Shown here one piece after another: positions 1 to 12,239 of a stretch of DNA of 64,000 nucleotides; position 1 is the first letter of the stretch, and every line of letters begins with the position of its first letter. The stretch is taken from contig JAMXBD010001035.1 in assembly GCA_024138025.1 (NCBI GenBank), positions 62,001-126,000 on the forward strand, read 5' to 3'. The translations under genes and the position numbers were made by a program. The DNA comes from Combretum micranthum. Taxonomy: Eukaryota; Streptophyta; Magnoliopsida; Myrtales; Combretaceae. A model generated the notes under the pieces. It worked only from the letters and a program-made list of their open reading frames with translations. It ran no database searches and was not told the DNA's origin.

Positions 1-2
1 AA

Positions 3-1150
3 TACGTCTCTAAGTGTCACACGTGTCAGATGATAAATATCAAACACTGGAGACCGGCAGGAGAGTTGAAACCGTTGCCAATACCACAGTGGAAGTGGGA
101 ACACATCATGATGGATTTCGTTTCCGCTTTACCTAAGACGAAAGAGAAGTTTGATTCGATTTGGGTTATTGTGGATCATCTCACGAAAGCAGCTCATTTC
201 ATACCTATCAAGACCAGGTATAAGTTGGAACGGTTAGCTCAGTTCTATGTCAAAGAAATTGTGAGGTTGCATGGAGTGCCGGTATCCATTATATCAAATC
301 AAGACACGAGGTTTGTGGGAAGGTTTTGGAAGACTCTACATCAGGCGTTGGGAACGAAAGTGGTATTTAGTACAGCTTATCACCCACAGACAGATGGTCA
401 GTCAGAAAGGACTATTCAGACCTTAGAAGACATGTTGAGGGCGTGTGTGTTGGACTTTAAAGGATCTTGGAATGAGTATCTACCTTTAGTAGAGTTTTCG
501 TATAATAATAGCTATCAAGCTTCGATTGGTATGCCTCCATTTGAAGCACTTTATGGTAGGAAGTGCAAATCACCTATTCACTGGGATGAAGTAGGTGAAA
601 GACAAATGTTGGGACCCGAGTTGGTTCAAGATGCAGTCGATAAAGTCAGTTTGATCAGACAAGGTTACAAGCTGCTCAGAGTCAGCAAAAGAGCTATGCG
701 GACAAAAGAAGAAGACCCTTGGAATTTGAAGTGGGTGAGCACGTATTGCTCAAGATATCACCAACAAAAGGAGTTGTTAGATTTGGACTACAAGGAAAGT
801 TAAACCCTCGATACATGGGACCGTACGAGATATTAGAAAGGATAGGCGACATGGCTTACAGATTGGCCTTATCGCTTGACCTAGAAGGGGTACACAATGT
901 GTTCCATGTGTCAATGCTTAGAAAGTATGTCTGGGATCCGAATGAAGTCATTGCTCTTGAACCGTTAGATGTTCAACCAAATCTTACTACAGTGGAAAAG
1001 CCGATAAAAGTTGTTGATTCTAAAGAGAAACTTTTGAGGAACAAGGTTATCAGATATGTTCGGGTACAGTGGATGAATCAAACAGAACGTAAAGCTACTT
1101 GGGAGCTGGAGGAGGACATGAGATCCAGATATCCCGAGATATTTCAATAA
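3..1150 (+). pseudogene. Ty3/gypsy (Tekay/Del-like chromovirus) pol 3' end: integrase and C-terminal domain, frameshifted
   Basis: The reading frame is open from base 3, so the gene starts left of the window. In order it shows the second half of the integrase zinc finger (CHTC), the catalytic core (MDFVSALP, then YHPQTDGQSER) and a C-terminal GPY/chromo-like region (PRYMGPYEIL, VFHVSMLRKYV, TWELEEDMRSRYPEIF). The first frame runs to a stop at 801-803, but homology moves to another frame at about 661, which fits a one-base loss in an A run; the rest reads to TAA at 1148-1150. The second catalytic Asp of the DD35E triad, usually in a SDRD-type motif, is Asn (SNQD); the Glu 36 residues later is present. 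The stop lies 28 bases before the polypurine tract. The Tekay/Del assignment rests on the C-terminal motif and long LTR and is an inference. The integrase is inactive as it stands. Confidence 0.9.
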
Positions 1151-1178
1151 TCCAGGTAACTTTCGAGGATGAAAGTTC

Positions 1179-1196
1179 TTTTTAGGAGAGGAGAGA
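1179..1196 (+). other. Polypurine tract upstream of the 3' LTR
   Basis: A purine-rich stretch (TTTTTAGGAGAGGAGAG) directly precedes TGTAAAATAC, the start of the LTR. Plus-strand priming sites of LTR retrotransposons sit at exactly this position. It fixes the LTR boundary and the plus-strand orientation of the element. Confidence 0.75.
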
Positions 1197-3238
1197 TGTA
1201 AAATACAGAAATAAAGATGGCAATATAATGAATCATGAATCATGAGATGATATAGGATGAGTTTAAGGTCAAAACAAGTAGATTGTAAAAGATTAAGTTT
1301 GGTTGTAGGACAAATTTTAAAGTTCGGATTTCTGCAATTTTTGACAGATTGTACGCCGCCTCCTGGAGAATCTACGCCGCCGGCTTAGAGACGGTGTAGG
1401 ATGGGAACAGTAGCGTTTTTCTTAATGCTGGGAGGAACGTTGCCAGCGTTCACTAGAGTTTCTGTCAACACCGCCATGAAAGCCGCCGGCATATGTCATG
1501 GATTTGCTGGCATAGGTAGTAGGAATTGAAATTTTAGAATTTAAAGCCCCGATGAACGCTGCCGGCGTTCGTGTAAATTTTGCCAGCATATGGTGTACGC
1601 CCGTAAGATCTACAAGTACGCCGCCGGTGTAGGGCCGGCGTATGACCAAATTTCTATAAATACGAGACGCGAAAAACATTTCCGACAGATTTTCTTTTAT
1701 TATCTTCTTCTTGCATCAAAGAGGGTTTTGGAGTGTTCTTAGAGATCTATGCTTGGAGGATTATCTAGAGGGAGTTTTTGATCCAAAGTAAGTGATCTTA
1801 ACCTTCTCATTTGGATTATATACAAATTTATATAAGTTTCTTAGGGTTTTGTTGAATTTTTGCATGAAGATTTTTGAAGAAAAACCCCAGCACGTGTGAG
1901 ATTTGTGAATTGTGAATATAAGTCGGGTTTTTAGGAATTCAAAATAGTAATTTTATCTCCTCTATGATGGATTCAAACAAAATATGGAATTAAACAATCC
2001 TCATACATTCTTATTATTGTGCATATTAGGGTTTTGGGTGAAATAATTGGTGTTTGTGGAGTTTGATCGGAATAGACGGTACAGATAACGAAGATTTCTT
2101 TTTGAGATTGGCGTTGTTTTTTGATATCGGGTTTGGGAGTTTGAGAGTTTGGTGGTAGTTGCTGGTAGTGTTGTGATTTGTTTTCTAGTAGTTGTTAACG
2201 GTTGTCTTTGAATAGTTCAAGTTATCTCCTGAATATAAAAGGTACGACCAATCCATTGTTTAATGCATGTGCTTATAGATTAGAATTTTGTGAATGGATG
2301 TAGGAACAGAATTTCATAATGAACTTAATAAATATTGGGCTTAATAATTGTCGACCTGGTTATGGTTGGCTTTGACCAGTAGAGACCTGGCAGACAGTGA
2401 TACTAGTGAGGCACCCTGATGATCTTAGTGTGAGGTTGTCCCGAGTGGACTCGTGCTAAGATATGATTCCGGTAGAATTTAGGTGTTCAGGAATTGGGAT
2501 GTTTGGAGAGTACCCACTCATCCATATATGTATATGATTACTTATTTTCAAAATTAGTTGGTTGTTTTTGAAGTAGAGTCTGAGTTACTCTGAGTTCGGG
2601 ATTTATGTATACTGAATTCTGAACTGTGTTGTTTTGCTAGACTAAAATAGATAATAATCTGTTGTATACATTTAGTTCAGTTGCATTTATTTATACATGA
2701 TGTATGTGCATAACCTTTCTTGAATTGGATTGGATATTATCGTACTGAGCTTCGCCGCTCATTCTATTATATTTCAGGTGCAGGTGATGATAGTGTGATA
2801 TATAATCTATCGGGTTTTGATATCGTCTATGAGGATGGGGATGGCGTTAGCGGTCCTGACTACCCTACTGATGACTAGTTGTATAGTCATAGATGACATA
2901 GGATGGATCAAAGAAGACTTTTTATGTCTAGTTGTTATTCAGTGTTAGATTCATGTTTTGTTCATTGAATTTTTCAGTGTATTTGGAGTTTTATATGTGG
3001 TAATAGTTTTAGGGTATGGTTCGACTTGTTGACCTGCAGTTATGTCACAATGTCTAGTTTTTATTATGGAGATTATATTCTTATCAGATGGTTTATTTAT
3101 GAGGACCACATGTCTTCTTTTATACCTTGTGAGTTATACAGGTGTTATTCATCTTATTTGTGGAAATTAAAGCCTTAGCGTGTCCTATTAAAAGAGGACA
3201 CGTGGCGGGTTATAATGCCAATAGGTTAGGGCATTACA
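1197..3238 (+). mobile_element. 3' LTR of the Tekay/Del-like gypsy element
   Basis: The LTR runs from TGTAAAATAC after the polypurine tract to GGGCATTACA, about 2.04 kb, with a short TGTAA/TTACA terminal inverted repeat. The first 450 bases (U3) carry a CpG-rich cluster of TACGCCGCC/GCCGGC-type motifs at 1345-1645. A TATA box follows at 1655, and the rest is AT-rich. The 5' LTR lies outside the window, so target-site duplication cannot be tested; GAATT follows the LTR end. Athila/Tat-type integrase begins straight after the LTR, so this element was probably inserted into an older one. Confidence 0.85.
1655..1662 (+). promoter_or_regulatory. LTR TATA box
   Basis: TATAAATA stands at the downstream edge of the GC-rich U3 block, about 460 bases into the LTR, where a retrotransposon promoter is expected. 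Transcription would start some 30 bases later. This is inferred from position and motif only. Confidence 0.6.
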
Positions 3239-4461
3239 GAATTCCCAATCAAATTTGACTATAACCAGAGGAAAAGGTTCTTTGTTTGTTTGAAACATTA
3301 TTTCTAGGAAGATCCTTTCCTTTTTCAGTTGTTTCGACCAAATTATTAGATGATGTGCATCATACGATGAGGGTCGAAAAATTTTATGCAATTATCTTGA
3401 TGGCCTAGCTAGAGGCCATTATAGTGCAAATAGAACAACCCATGAGGTTTTAAAAGTGGGTTTCTATTGGTCATCAATCATTTATTGCAAATTGTGACAA
3501 ATTCCAAAGAGCACTGAATATATCAAAAAGAGATGAATGCCTCAAAAATTCATTTTGGAATGTAAATTTTTTTTATTTATGGAGCATAGATTTTATGGGA
3601 CCATTCCCCAGCTTTTTTGGAAACAAATACATCTTAGTAGTAGTGGATAGTGTTTCAAATTGGGTAGAAGCACTGTCTACTAACGATGCTAGAGCAATCA
3701 TAAAGTTCTTGAAAAAGTTGTTTTCAAGATTTAGTTGTCCAAGAGCCTTAACTAATGATAGGGGCACTTCTTTTTGAAACATACAAATTGAGAAAGTTTT
3801 TAAACAATATAGAGTGCATCACAAGATTGTAGTACCCTACCACCCTTAGACAAGTGGACAAGCTGAGGTCTCTAATAGAGAATTCAAGCAAATCTTTGAA
3901 AAAAACAGTTGCAACAAATAGAAAAGACTGGGCTGAAAAGCTGGATGATGCATTTTCGGCCTATAGAACTGCTTTCAAAACACTTTTGGGAACAAACACA
4001 TTATAGATTGGTCTATGAGAAGGCATGCCAGTTACTAATAGAGATCGAACATAAAGTTTATTAGGCAATTAAAGTGCTAAATTATAATAATTTTTGCTGG
4101 TAAGTATAAACTTCCTTGATTAAATGAACTAGATGAGTTACGCTTAAGTGCATATGAAAACAATAGGCTGCATAAGGAGGAAGTCAAGAAATGGCATGAT
4201 GCAAAACTTAAACAACCATACGAGTTTAAGGAAACGACTCGATACTATTGTTTAACTATAGATTATATGATTCCCCAAAAGACTTAAATCTAGATGGTCG
4301 AGTCCATGTAGAGTTAAGAAAGTCTATCCCCATGGTATTATAGAAGTTGAGCACTTAAACAAGGGAACATTTAAGGTGAATGGGAAAAGCCTTAAAATCT
4401 ATCATGGAATACCACAAGAATTAGGAAAGATTGAGGAATTGCACTTAGTGCAAGTTCCTTG
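3239..4461 (+). pseudogene. Athila/Tat-type Ty3/gypsy integrase remnant
   Basis: Starting at the base after the LTR, broken plus-strand frames carry an integrase of the Athila/Tat group. The piece 3590-3777 reads [20 protein letters not shown] and ends in TNDRGTSF before a stop. A later frame gives PYHP, a stop, then TSGQAEVSNREFKQIFEKT and DWAEKLDDAFSAYRTAFKT (about 3830-3990). A GPY-like end (LKSRWSSPCRVKKVYPHG, FKVNGKSLKIYHG) follows to a stop near 4460. Catalytic Asp, Asp and Glu are all recognisable, but at least five stops or frame changes break the gene. There is no chromodomain, as expected for this group. It is older than the element inserted to its left. Confidence 0.8.
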
Positions 4462-6345
4462 AGCTTTTAAAGGAGATTTATCAAGCTAGTGAGGTTAAAT
4501 AAATACTTAATGCAAGACAACCTATATTTAACTTGTCAATTTGCTCACTAAATTGTTTTTTCATTAACAAATAAGTTTTTAGGACAAAAGTAAATTTTGA
4601 TCAAAAGATGAAGTGCAAGGGTTTGATAGAATCATGATTCGAGGCTGCAAGTGAAAATTCACCTAAAGCTATGCATGGTAGATCAATGAAGGGCTTTGAT
4701 TCACCTGACAAAATTTGGGTACGGTTCACCCCACAATGGCTAGCCATGATTTAATCATTTCTAATAGTCTTACCTGTGGTTCCACTCGAGCTCGCGGCTT
4801 AAATTAATATTGATTACCCTGTTTTGCCTTAGTTTCCATAGATTGAATTAAGGGAATTAACTAAGGTTGTGATTCACTTTCCACATAAGTCATGATTTGC
4901 AAAAGAGAAGTTTTCTTAACTTCAATCTTTAATTCTTGCTTTGTGGTTTACTTGTGTGAATTCTCCCTTATCGTTTCATGATTGTTAGACATTGAGGACA
5001 ATTTCTAGTTTAAGTAAAGGGGAAGGGTTAGAGCAAGATATAGGTTGGAAAATTTAAAAAATTTTAAAATTTTGAATAAAGTAACTATTGATCTATTTCT
5101 TTCCACAAATATAGGAAATTAATGAAATGACAAAAGTTTAACCAAAATTTTTTTATTTTTGAGATGAAATCACCATGCAACTCATGTAAGCTTAATAGTG
5201 AACAACATCATCTTACATTTGAGTTATTACTTTGTTATAATCACTTTATAATATCCATATGGATTAGTTTTACTTATTATTTAATTTAATATCTAGAGCT
5301 AGGATTGAATTAAGGTCTCCTAATAAGGCAACTTAATTAATTCTTAAAAGCTTAAATGATCTGTATGCTTTCCATTTTAGTTGCTTTGAGAGCCTTATAA
5401 TATCTTGTGAAGGTTCAAATGATGCTTATAACTTGATGATTTTTTGTTATGCTATATCAAAATTAAATCAAACGAAAAGTAAGATCATGAGCTTAGGATT
5501 GACATGGGTAGGGGTTGGTCCCTCAGAAGAGCAATTTCTTGACCCCTCTATCAATTTTAAATAAGTCTTGAATGGAAAAAAAAAAAAAAAAAAAAAACCA
5601 TGTATAGTTGGTATGAGTGGGACTTATTCCCTCAAAGGAGCAAGATTGACTCTATCAATTGAATCATGAAGAAAAAGCAAGGAAAAGAAAATAGTTGTTA
5701 GTATGTGTTGGTCTTGGTCTCAAAAGAGCAAGATTTGATTCATCTGCTAATAACTTATGAAAATTAAATGAAATTAAAAGTTGCTTAAAAAGACTAATTG
5801 ATATAGGTGTTGTTTTGTCCCTCAAAAGAGTAATTCATCCCCTCTATCAACCAAGCTATCTCAAAGAAACAAAAGAAATGAAACAATGATTGAATGCACA
5901 AATAAAAAAAGATTCAGGGGAAGACCTGATGTATATACCTTCACTTTTGAGTGTAATGCTTAAAGAGATAACTAAAGGGTTGCATACTTATAAATATATG
6001 GGGATAAAGTTGATTGAGTCTCTCTTACATTATTTGATCTTTTGAATAATTTTCTCTTTAGATTCTGACTTAAATAACAAGGGTCAAGGCTAATCTACTT
6101 GGATAAGTATGGTGATTCTAACAAAAGAAACCTTAGCACATGATTTGGTGAGATTGAATGAAGTGGTATATACAATAAGGGTAAAGGCTGAGGTTATTAG
6201 GTGATTAAACAAAATTGAATGAAAACTTTGACTTGAATTTGGTTAAATTTCATTCATGATTTATTTTCCAATTCAAGAAGCTTTGTAGCTGCCTTAGTTC
6301 CAACATGATGTTTGCTTGAGGAAAAGTAAAAGTTTAAGTGTTGAA
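4462..6345 (+). other. 3' noncoding region of the Athila/Tat-like element
   Basis: There is no usable reading frame. Two motifs typical of the 3' region of this group are visible. CATTGAGGACAATTTCTAG followed by TTTAAGTAAAGGGG lies at 4990-5027, and GCTTGAGGAAAAG followed by AAAGTTTAAGTGT at about 6313-6340; the latter is in the usual place just before the 3' LTR. Between them are four diverged repeats of about 100 bases and a 20-base A run near 5577-5597. Confidence 0.55.
5513..5850 (+). repeat. Diverged ~100-bp repeats, four units
   Basis: Units begin near 5513, 5618, 5708 and 5806. Each has the pattern TTGGTCCCTCAGAAGAGCAA followed by a TTGACCCCTCTATCAA-like segment and an A-rich spacer. 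The same motif occurs inverted at 8725-8960, which ties the two halves of this region to one element family. Confidence 0.6.
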
Positions 6346-8222
6346 GAATTTAATAAATGACATTTACTCAATTCAAACCATGGGAAGTTGCATCTGATTT
6401 AATTCATTATTGTATGAATTTCCCATGAAAATGTGCTATTATTGTTCAATTGTTGTTTTTCAGCTCCATTGAACATAAAAGGAAGAAACAAGATGATATA
6501 ATCAAGTTTGGAGCAAAACACAACAACGATAGATAATTGAACAATTCAAATCATGGCACCTTGATTTCAACCAAGGGAAAACAAGAATAAGGAAGAAGGC
6601 CATCCACGCCCTAAGTTGTGTATGGACACTTGGTATCCGTGATTGAAACTAGACCGTATCATAACTCGAACAAGGATTAACCATGGTGTGTAACACAACC
6701 AAGAACCGAGGTCGCGATTCTACCCTTGATGTAAATTACCATGGGCACAAGAAATTGTTGTACAAAGTTTGTTATAAGGAATTTGATACATTAGCGAATA
6801 ATCATTACAATTTTTGTACCTAACATAAATAAACATACACAGACATTGTAACAATATAGTACCATGGTGTAACAAATTATTGACATAGAATAGGTATGTG
6901 AATATTAGAGTGAGAATTTATAGTGAGAGAAACTTTGCTTTTGCTAATAATTCAAGTTTTCTAAGGTGAATTCGATAATCCAAAGTTTGTTTCTACAAGA
7001 ATTTGTGCTGCATAGGTAACATTTATCTTCATTTTACATTATTTCTCTTGAATTTCGGGCTGAATGTTGAAACTCATGGAGAAATAATTGTTTTCACTTA
7101 GGATTTATGAATCCAAGACCTAATTCATGTGATTTCAATTGTCTTTTTAATTGAATATTGTTTGGGTACTTGTATTTAGTAGCTTAAGCTTATTTTTGTA
7201 GGTTTATGTATGTGCACCATGTAGAACTATGTCTAATTTTAACTAAACAAATTAAGAAATCATTCTTTTGAATAGATCTAGGATGCTAATGAAGTTACTC
7301 ATAATTACCTAGAGGTAGGAGTGGTAAAAATTTCTATCGTTTGATTATAAATTCATTGAAATGTGTTTTTAATCAAATGATTCTTAATTTTAATATGGAT
7401 CTAGGTTTATGATAGCTTAAGAAGAGATTCTGGTGATTTGACCTAGGTTTAGAAGTTCTTGACACTCGAGAGAGGCATTAATATACACTAGTGAATCTGA
7501 TAGTGTAAGTATACTTAATAAAGAACTCACTGAGTTTGTTTAACAAATCACAAGATAAGGACTTACTGAAGTAAATCCTGGGTCCATTTTTGCATTTCAA
7601 ATTTGTCCTATGAAATTTGCTTTGAGAATATATACACAAGTAGAATTAACCTTAGCTTAGTTTGTAAATATTTGTTTTTTATGCTTTAATGAATTTTCTT
7701 TGGCTAGGTAATATATTAGATGCAAGTACAGTAGATGCTAACGATCTTTAAGGAATGACCTAATATTTTCTATGCTACTTCAGTAAGTACGCTTGCCTAA
7801 ATGGGTAATTGGGACTGAAGTTGAACTGAACATATTAGCACCCATTTTTTTTATAAAAATCATTTTTGAAAACCCAACTTTGATGTTCACATCCGAATCA
7901 GACAATCAACAGCCACACTTCTAGCCACATTCTTACCTCTATCTCCATTTACTTAATCCATACCTGTGATTTAACCACAGTTGCATTTGTGATCAATTTT
8001 TCTTTAACTCATCCTTAAGTACACGCGTGTTTTTGATGGTATCTCCTTATTTTGCATGACTTTGTTGATCTTTTTGCTATCTTTCAATAATTCACATTTT
8101 GTACACTAAGATCAACAAATAAAGTCAATAAACACCAAATCTATAGGATTATTGACAAAATAATTGCAAATCAAGATCAAATAATCCTTGCATGAATAGG
8201 ATAATTTAGACATATCATATTC
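6340..8222. mobile_element. Two convergent 3' LTRs (boundaries unresolved)
   Basis: The plus-strand pre-LTR motif ends near 6340. A minus-strand copy (reverse complement reading GCTTAAGTGTAGAGAATATG) ends near 8220. The 1.9 kb between them should therefore hold the 3' LTRs of two elements running towards each other. The parts share features such as GATATAATCAAG/AAAGATCAAC-like text and an untranslated leader-like stretch at 6900-7050, but I could not find matching termini or target duplications. One LTR may be truncated. Confidence 0.35.
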
Positions 8223-8724
8223 TCTACACTTAAGCCTTGCATGTCCTCAAGCAAATAGCCAAAGAGAACAAGTTTAAAATTCAAACACAAGATTTAGGAA
8301 AAAAAAATCTTCAATGGCACTCATCATTTAATCAATAAATTTTACTCTTTAACTCCTTACACCTATTTATTTCAGCTTATCAAGCAACATCAAGGATCAT
8401 TATGCATTTAACTCAGTTCAATCCTATTATAACATGCACTTATGTTACAATGCAAGAAATCCAAAGCTAATCCAGGTAAATTAACTTTTATCCTCATCAT
8501 TTAAACTAGCTTCTAAAGTGAAAATTATCTAACAAATCAAACAAAGTAAGAGAGATTCAACCAACTTCATCTCCTTATATTGAAAAATATAGGCTTCCTT
8601 AATGACTTTTCTACGCATCATACACTAAGGTGAAAACATATACATCAATTCATCCCCTGAACCGTTCTCTCTATTAGTCCTTTCAACTTTCTCTTCTTTT
8701 TTTTAATTGAGTTGCATACTTGAC

Positions 8725-8960
8725 AGTGGAGAACAAATCATGCTCTTCTAATGGACCAAGACCTGCTCTAATCAACCAGCCTTTTAGCTCATTTTCTTTA
8801 TCAATTAGCATTGGAGTCTAATCTTGCTCTTATGAGGGACCAAGACCCGCTCTTACTAACTTAATCATTTTAATGGCTTGTATTTAGTTAGTAATAGGGT
8901 CAAATAATTACTCTTCTGAAAGACCAATGCATGCCCATACCAACTTAAGCCTTCACTTTT
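8725..8960 (-). repeat. Inverted copies of the ~100-bp repeats
   Basis: Three units at about 8731, 8815 and 8900 read on the minus strand as GGTCCCTCATAAGAGCAAGA-like text. They match the plus-strand units at 5513-5850, with a spacing of about 85 bases. Confidence 0.55.
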
Positions 8961-9429
8961 ATAGTCTCTATATGATCGTTTTCAGTACAAGGAAAAATCA
9001 TGTTAGAAATCTCATTTGAACCTTCACAAAGGATTACAAGACTCTCAAAGCAACATAATTTGAAGAATAGACTAGTTGTTTAAGCTTAAAAATTAGTTAA
9101 GTAACTCTTACTAGGGACCTTAGGTCAATTCCAAATCTAGATTCTTAGGTTAAATGACAAGTAAGATTAATTCACCTACATTTTGCAAAGAAATTCCAAC
9201 AAGGTATCAAAAATCCAAACGTAAGAGATCAAAGCTTAGCACTAAAACCACAATTGACTACCTAATAGTTTATTTCAAAACAAATGTAAGGTATAAACAA
9301 CAATTGATCTAGTGCCATCTCAAATATTTTCCTAAATAGCAAATTCTACTTAAGTGTGAAAATTTTGAAAGATTTTGGTCAAAATTTTTCTCATTTCATT
9401 CATCTATTCATTCATTTTATCCTTGTAGC

Positions 9430-9475
9430 TTAACCCCTTCCTTACACTTAAAGATAAACATTGTCCTCAATGTTT
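9430..9475 (-). other. Conserved 3'-region motif of the minus-strand Athila/Tat-like element
   Basis: On the minus strand this reads CATTGAGGACAATGTTTATC followed by TTTAAGTGTAAGGAAGGGG, the counterpart of 4990-5027 on the plus strand. Its distance to the second motif near 8240 (about 1.2 kb) resembles the plus-strand distance (about 1.3 kb). This is direct evidence for a second, oppositely oriented member of the family. Confidence 0.6.
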
Positions 9476-9861
9476 AAATAATAGAAAATAGGGGAGAATT
9501 AAGATTCTATCTGTCATTTTCATATTAAGCACAAAGAGTTAAGGGTTAAAGTTGCCCTGTTAACATTTGGCATTTGGAGACAAAATTCTCACACTTTAAA
9601 AGTTAAGCATCATCATCTGATGTTGCGCTGTGCAAAAGAAATGTAGGATAACAATACAGAGAGAGATATAAGAAGTTAAATTATAGAAAAGAAGAAGTTA
9701 ACAAGACAATTAGCTAAAAGTTAGATTAAAAGAAGAAAAAGTCTGAAAAATATTGAGTGCTAAAGAGAGTCTTCACAAAAGAATATTATAGATATGATCA
9801 TGCTCTCAATGTTCATTGAAAAGAAAAAGAAAGTAGACATCATCACTAATCATAATTAGCA

Positions 9862-10900
9862 TCAAGACTTAGGCTCTATGGATTCTTTGATACTTTTGTC
9901 ATCATCTTGTCCTGCATCACTACTCTCTGAGTCATTATCACTACCAATAGCATCACTATTATCTTCAGTGCTACTTGATTTGCTTGAACTCTCGGTAGTG
10001 GTAGGAACTTTGGTAATGGGTTGAGTTCTTACAACAGGTATAGGAGCTCCTTGCGATGTGGATGGAGGTGGAGCTAAAGTTTTCCTTTGATAACACTGAG
10101 TCATAGGATGGGAAAGCACTCTAGGTGAGGACTAAGAAGGTGAGGAGTGGGCTGCTAAGGTGCCTGGGCTATAGCAGGTGCTGAGGAAAGTGGAGTAGTT
10201 GAAGACGTATCTTAATTCAAAGTAAGATGGAAGTTGTTCATCAATCTCATCAATAAGAATTTTAAAACCCCTTTTTAACATGGTAGAGACATGACTCAAA
10301 ACAAATTTGAGTCCAGCTACATCTGTCTTATGTTATTCCCTAAGCTCAACCATTTCTATCTTATGCTGCTCCTTTAATTCAGTTATATGCTTCTCCAGAT
10401 GAGTAAAATTAGCAACTGAGTAGCTTAAAGTGGGTGGCTCAAAAGAACTAGCTACTTTAGGCACTTCCACATTAATATTAAGATGTGAAAACCTTCTTAG
10501 CATCCCATCTACTTAGTGGACTTAGCTTCTAGGATTTACCTACTGAATTATTAGGCTAGTTTCTTATGGGATAAATTCCCATATTCTTTGAAATATTAGT
10601 AATGAACACACTAACAAAAATACTTTTGCTCTAACCTGAAGCTTGATGTCTAATATCCCAAACCAGGAATATAGCATTCACCTTATAACCATGAATCATG
10701 CTATATAATGGTATAATGTCTCATACGTCATAATACCTCCACTCTCTAGTCTTGAATGTATGGATCTCACCATCATGCAATGTAAAACTTCATGACTTAC
10801 TAGCTGAAATGTAGACCCTTTGGTGCTTAACCTATTAATTATACAATATTGTAATGAGTATTTTAGGAAAAGCTCAATTACAACATTAAATTGTTAATCA
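9862..10900 (-). pseudogene. Extra 3' ORF (env-like position) of an Athila/Tat-like element, decayed
   Basis: The clearest open piece (85 codons, 9862-10119) ends in a Ser/Asp/Glu-rich acidic tail (SSSKSSSTEDNSD, SESSDAGQDDDKS). Upstream on the minus strand, broken frames continue with HLEKHITELKEQHKIEMVEL (possible coiled coil) and LKFVLSHVSTMLKRGFKIL. Further up is text resembling the plant transposon protein domain found after pol in such elements (EIHTFKTREWRYYDV, MIHGYKVNAIFLVWDIRHQ). The position, between pol and the 3' motif, fits an env-like or accessory ORF. Several stops interrupt it. The family name is inferred from position and weak similarity. Confidence 0.5.
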
Positions 10901-12239
10901 TTATTTTTTGTAATAGGGATTTTTTATAAAATCACTATTATGATCAACTAAATGTGGTAATAACTCTTCATAAGGAATAGAGATGTAATGAAATTACTAT
11001 TACAACAAAGTGAACAAGTGATCATTTGTGTTGTATTCCTTAGTTAATGTTATTGTATAGTGTTATTGCTACTATTGGGGTTGGATAAGATAATGGGGGA
11101 GAGAGTATATGCAAAGTAAGTTGTTAATCATTTATAGCTTCAGTTCTTATTTTCATTTTCTTCCATATTATTTTTTTCTTTTTTCAAAAGTGAAGTCCTC
11201 TCATTCTAGCGTAATTGTAACTAATATAATTTTGTGCCATAATTTATAATTGTGCTTGAATTTGATATTTGGGTAAGATATCCGATAATATTAATAATAT
11301 AATATTTCAAATCAAACTATTACAATGAATACATCTAGGATAATTTCCCTCCTCATCATGCTTGAATAGGTTTATTATCTCAATCCAATCTCTTGTACCT
11401 ATTAACCTCCATTTTATTAGGCCAATACTCGATTTTATTTCACCAATAGTGTGTTAACTTTAAATTAGAGGACTTCTAAATTTTTTAAATCAATTCAAAT
11501 CTCATCATTTTCAATTAAATTTTTCCTTATCTTCTCAAACACAAGATAACTAATGCAGTTTACCTCCATTTTTTATAATTAATTAACTTAATCTAAATTG
11601 AAATATTGCTTCTTGAATCATTGAAATTGCAAACAAAGAGTGTAATATAGATAACATTATTCTCTCTACCTTTTATTTTAGCAAGCTATAGCATTGTAGT
11701 ATAACAAGAGAGTAGAGTCATACACACATAATATATGCTAAGTGTAGTATCTATGGATAATGCCAAAGAGGCATAAGCTAGCCATGACACAGTACCCCAT
11801 TTCTACGACACATTCTATGAATAATATTCATAGAGTGTAGACATTACAATTTTCAAGTTTTATTACCAACTATAAAGCTCTTAATCTATCTATTTTAACA
11901 AAACCCTCTTTGTGATACATAAGGAAGTAGTTCTAGTCCCATAGTGTGTCACACTCTTGATAAGAGTCTTGTTAAAAGTAGCTAGATTAAGAGTTTATCC
12001 ACTTTTACTTCCCATGTGAATGTAAGTTTAATACATCATCTAGTATTGGATAATACGACTTAAAAAAAATTGTAATGCCTACTTAATAACTTGTGCCGAA
12101 ATGATCTGCATCTCCCACTAAATGCCTCTTCAAACTAACTATAGACATACACACACATATATAGATAGTTTACCCATAATATGGATAGTATACTGATTTT
12201 GGTGGGAACACAAAATGCACATAGGAAATTTTAGAGACT
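10901..12239. other. Gene-poor stretch including the 3' flank of the thioesterase gene
   Basis: AT-rich sequence without a recognisable frame or element end. The last hundred or more bases before 12240 should contain the 3' UTR and polyadenylation site of the minus-strand gene. I could not choose a polyadenylation signal. Confidence 0.4.

Noticed and set aside
9862..10119. A stand-alone small acidic protein
   Set aside because: Homologous-looking fragments continue upstream in other frames and the context is the 3' part of a retroelement, so it is a piece of a decayed accessory ORF.
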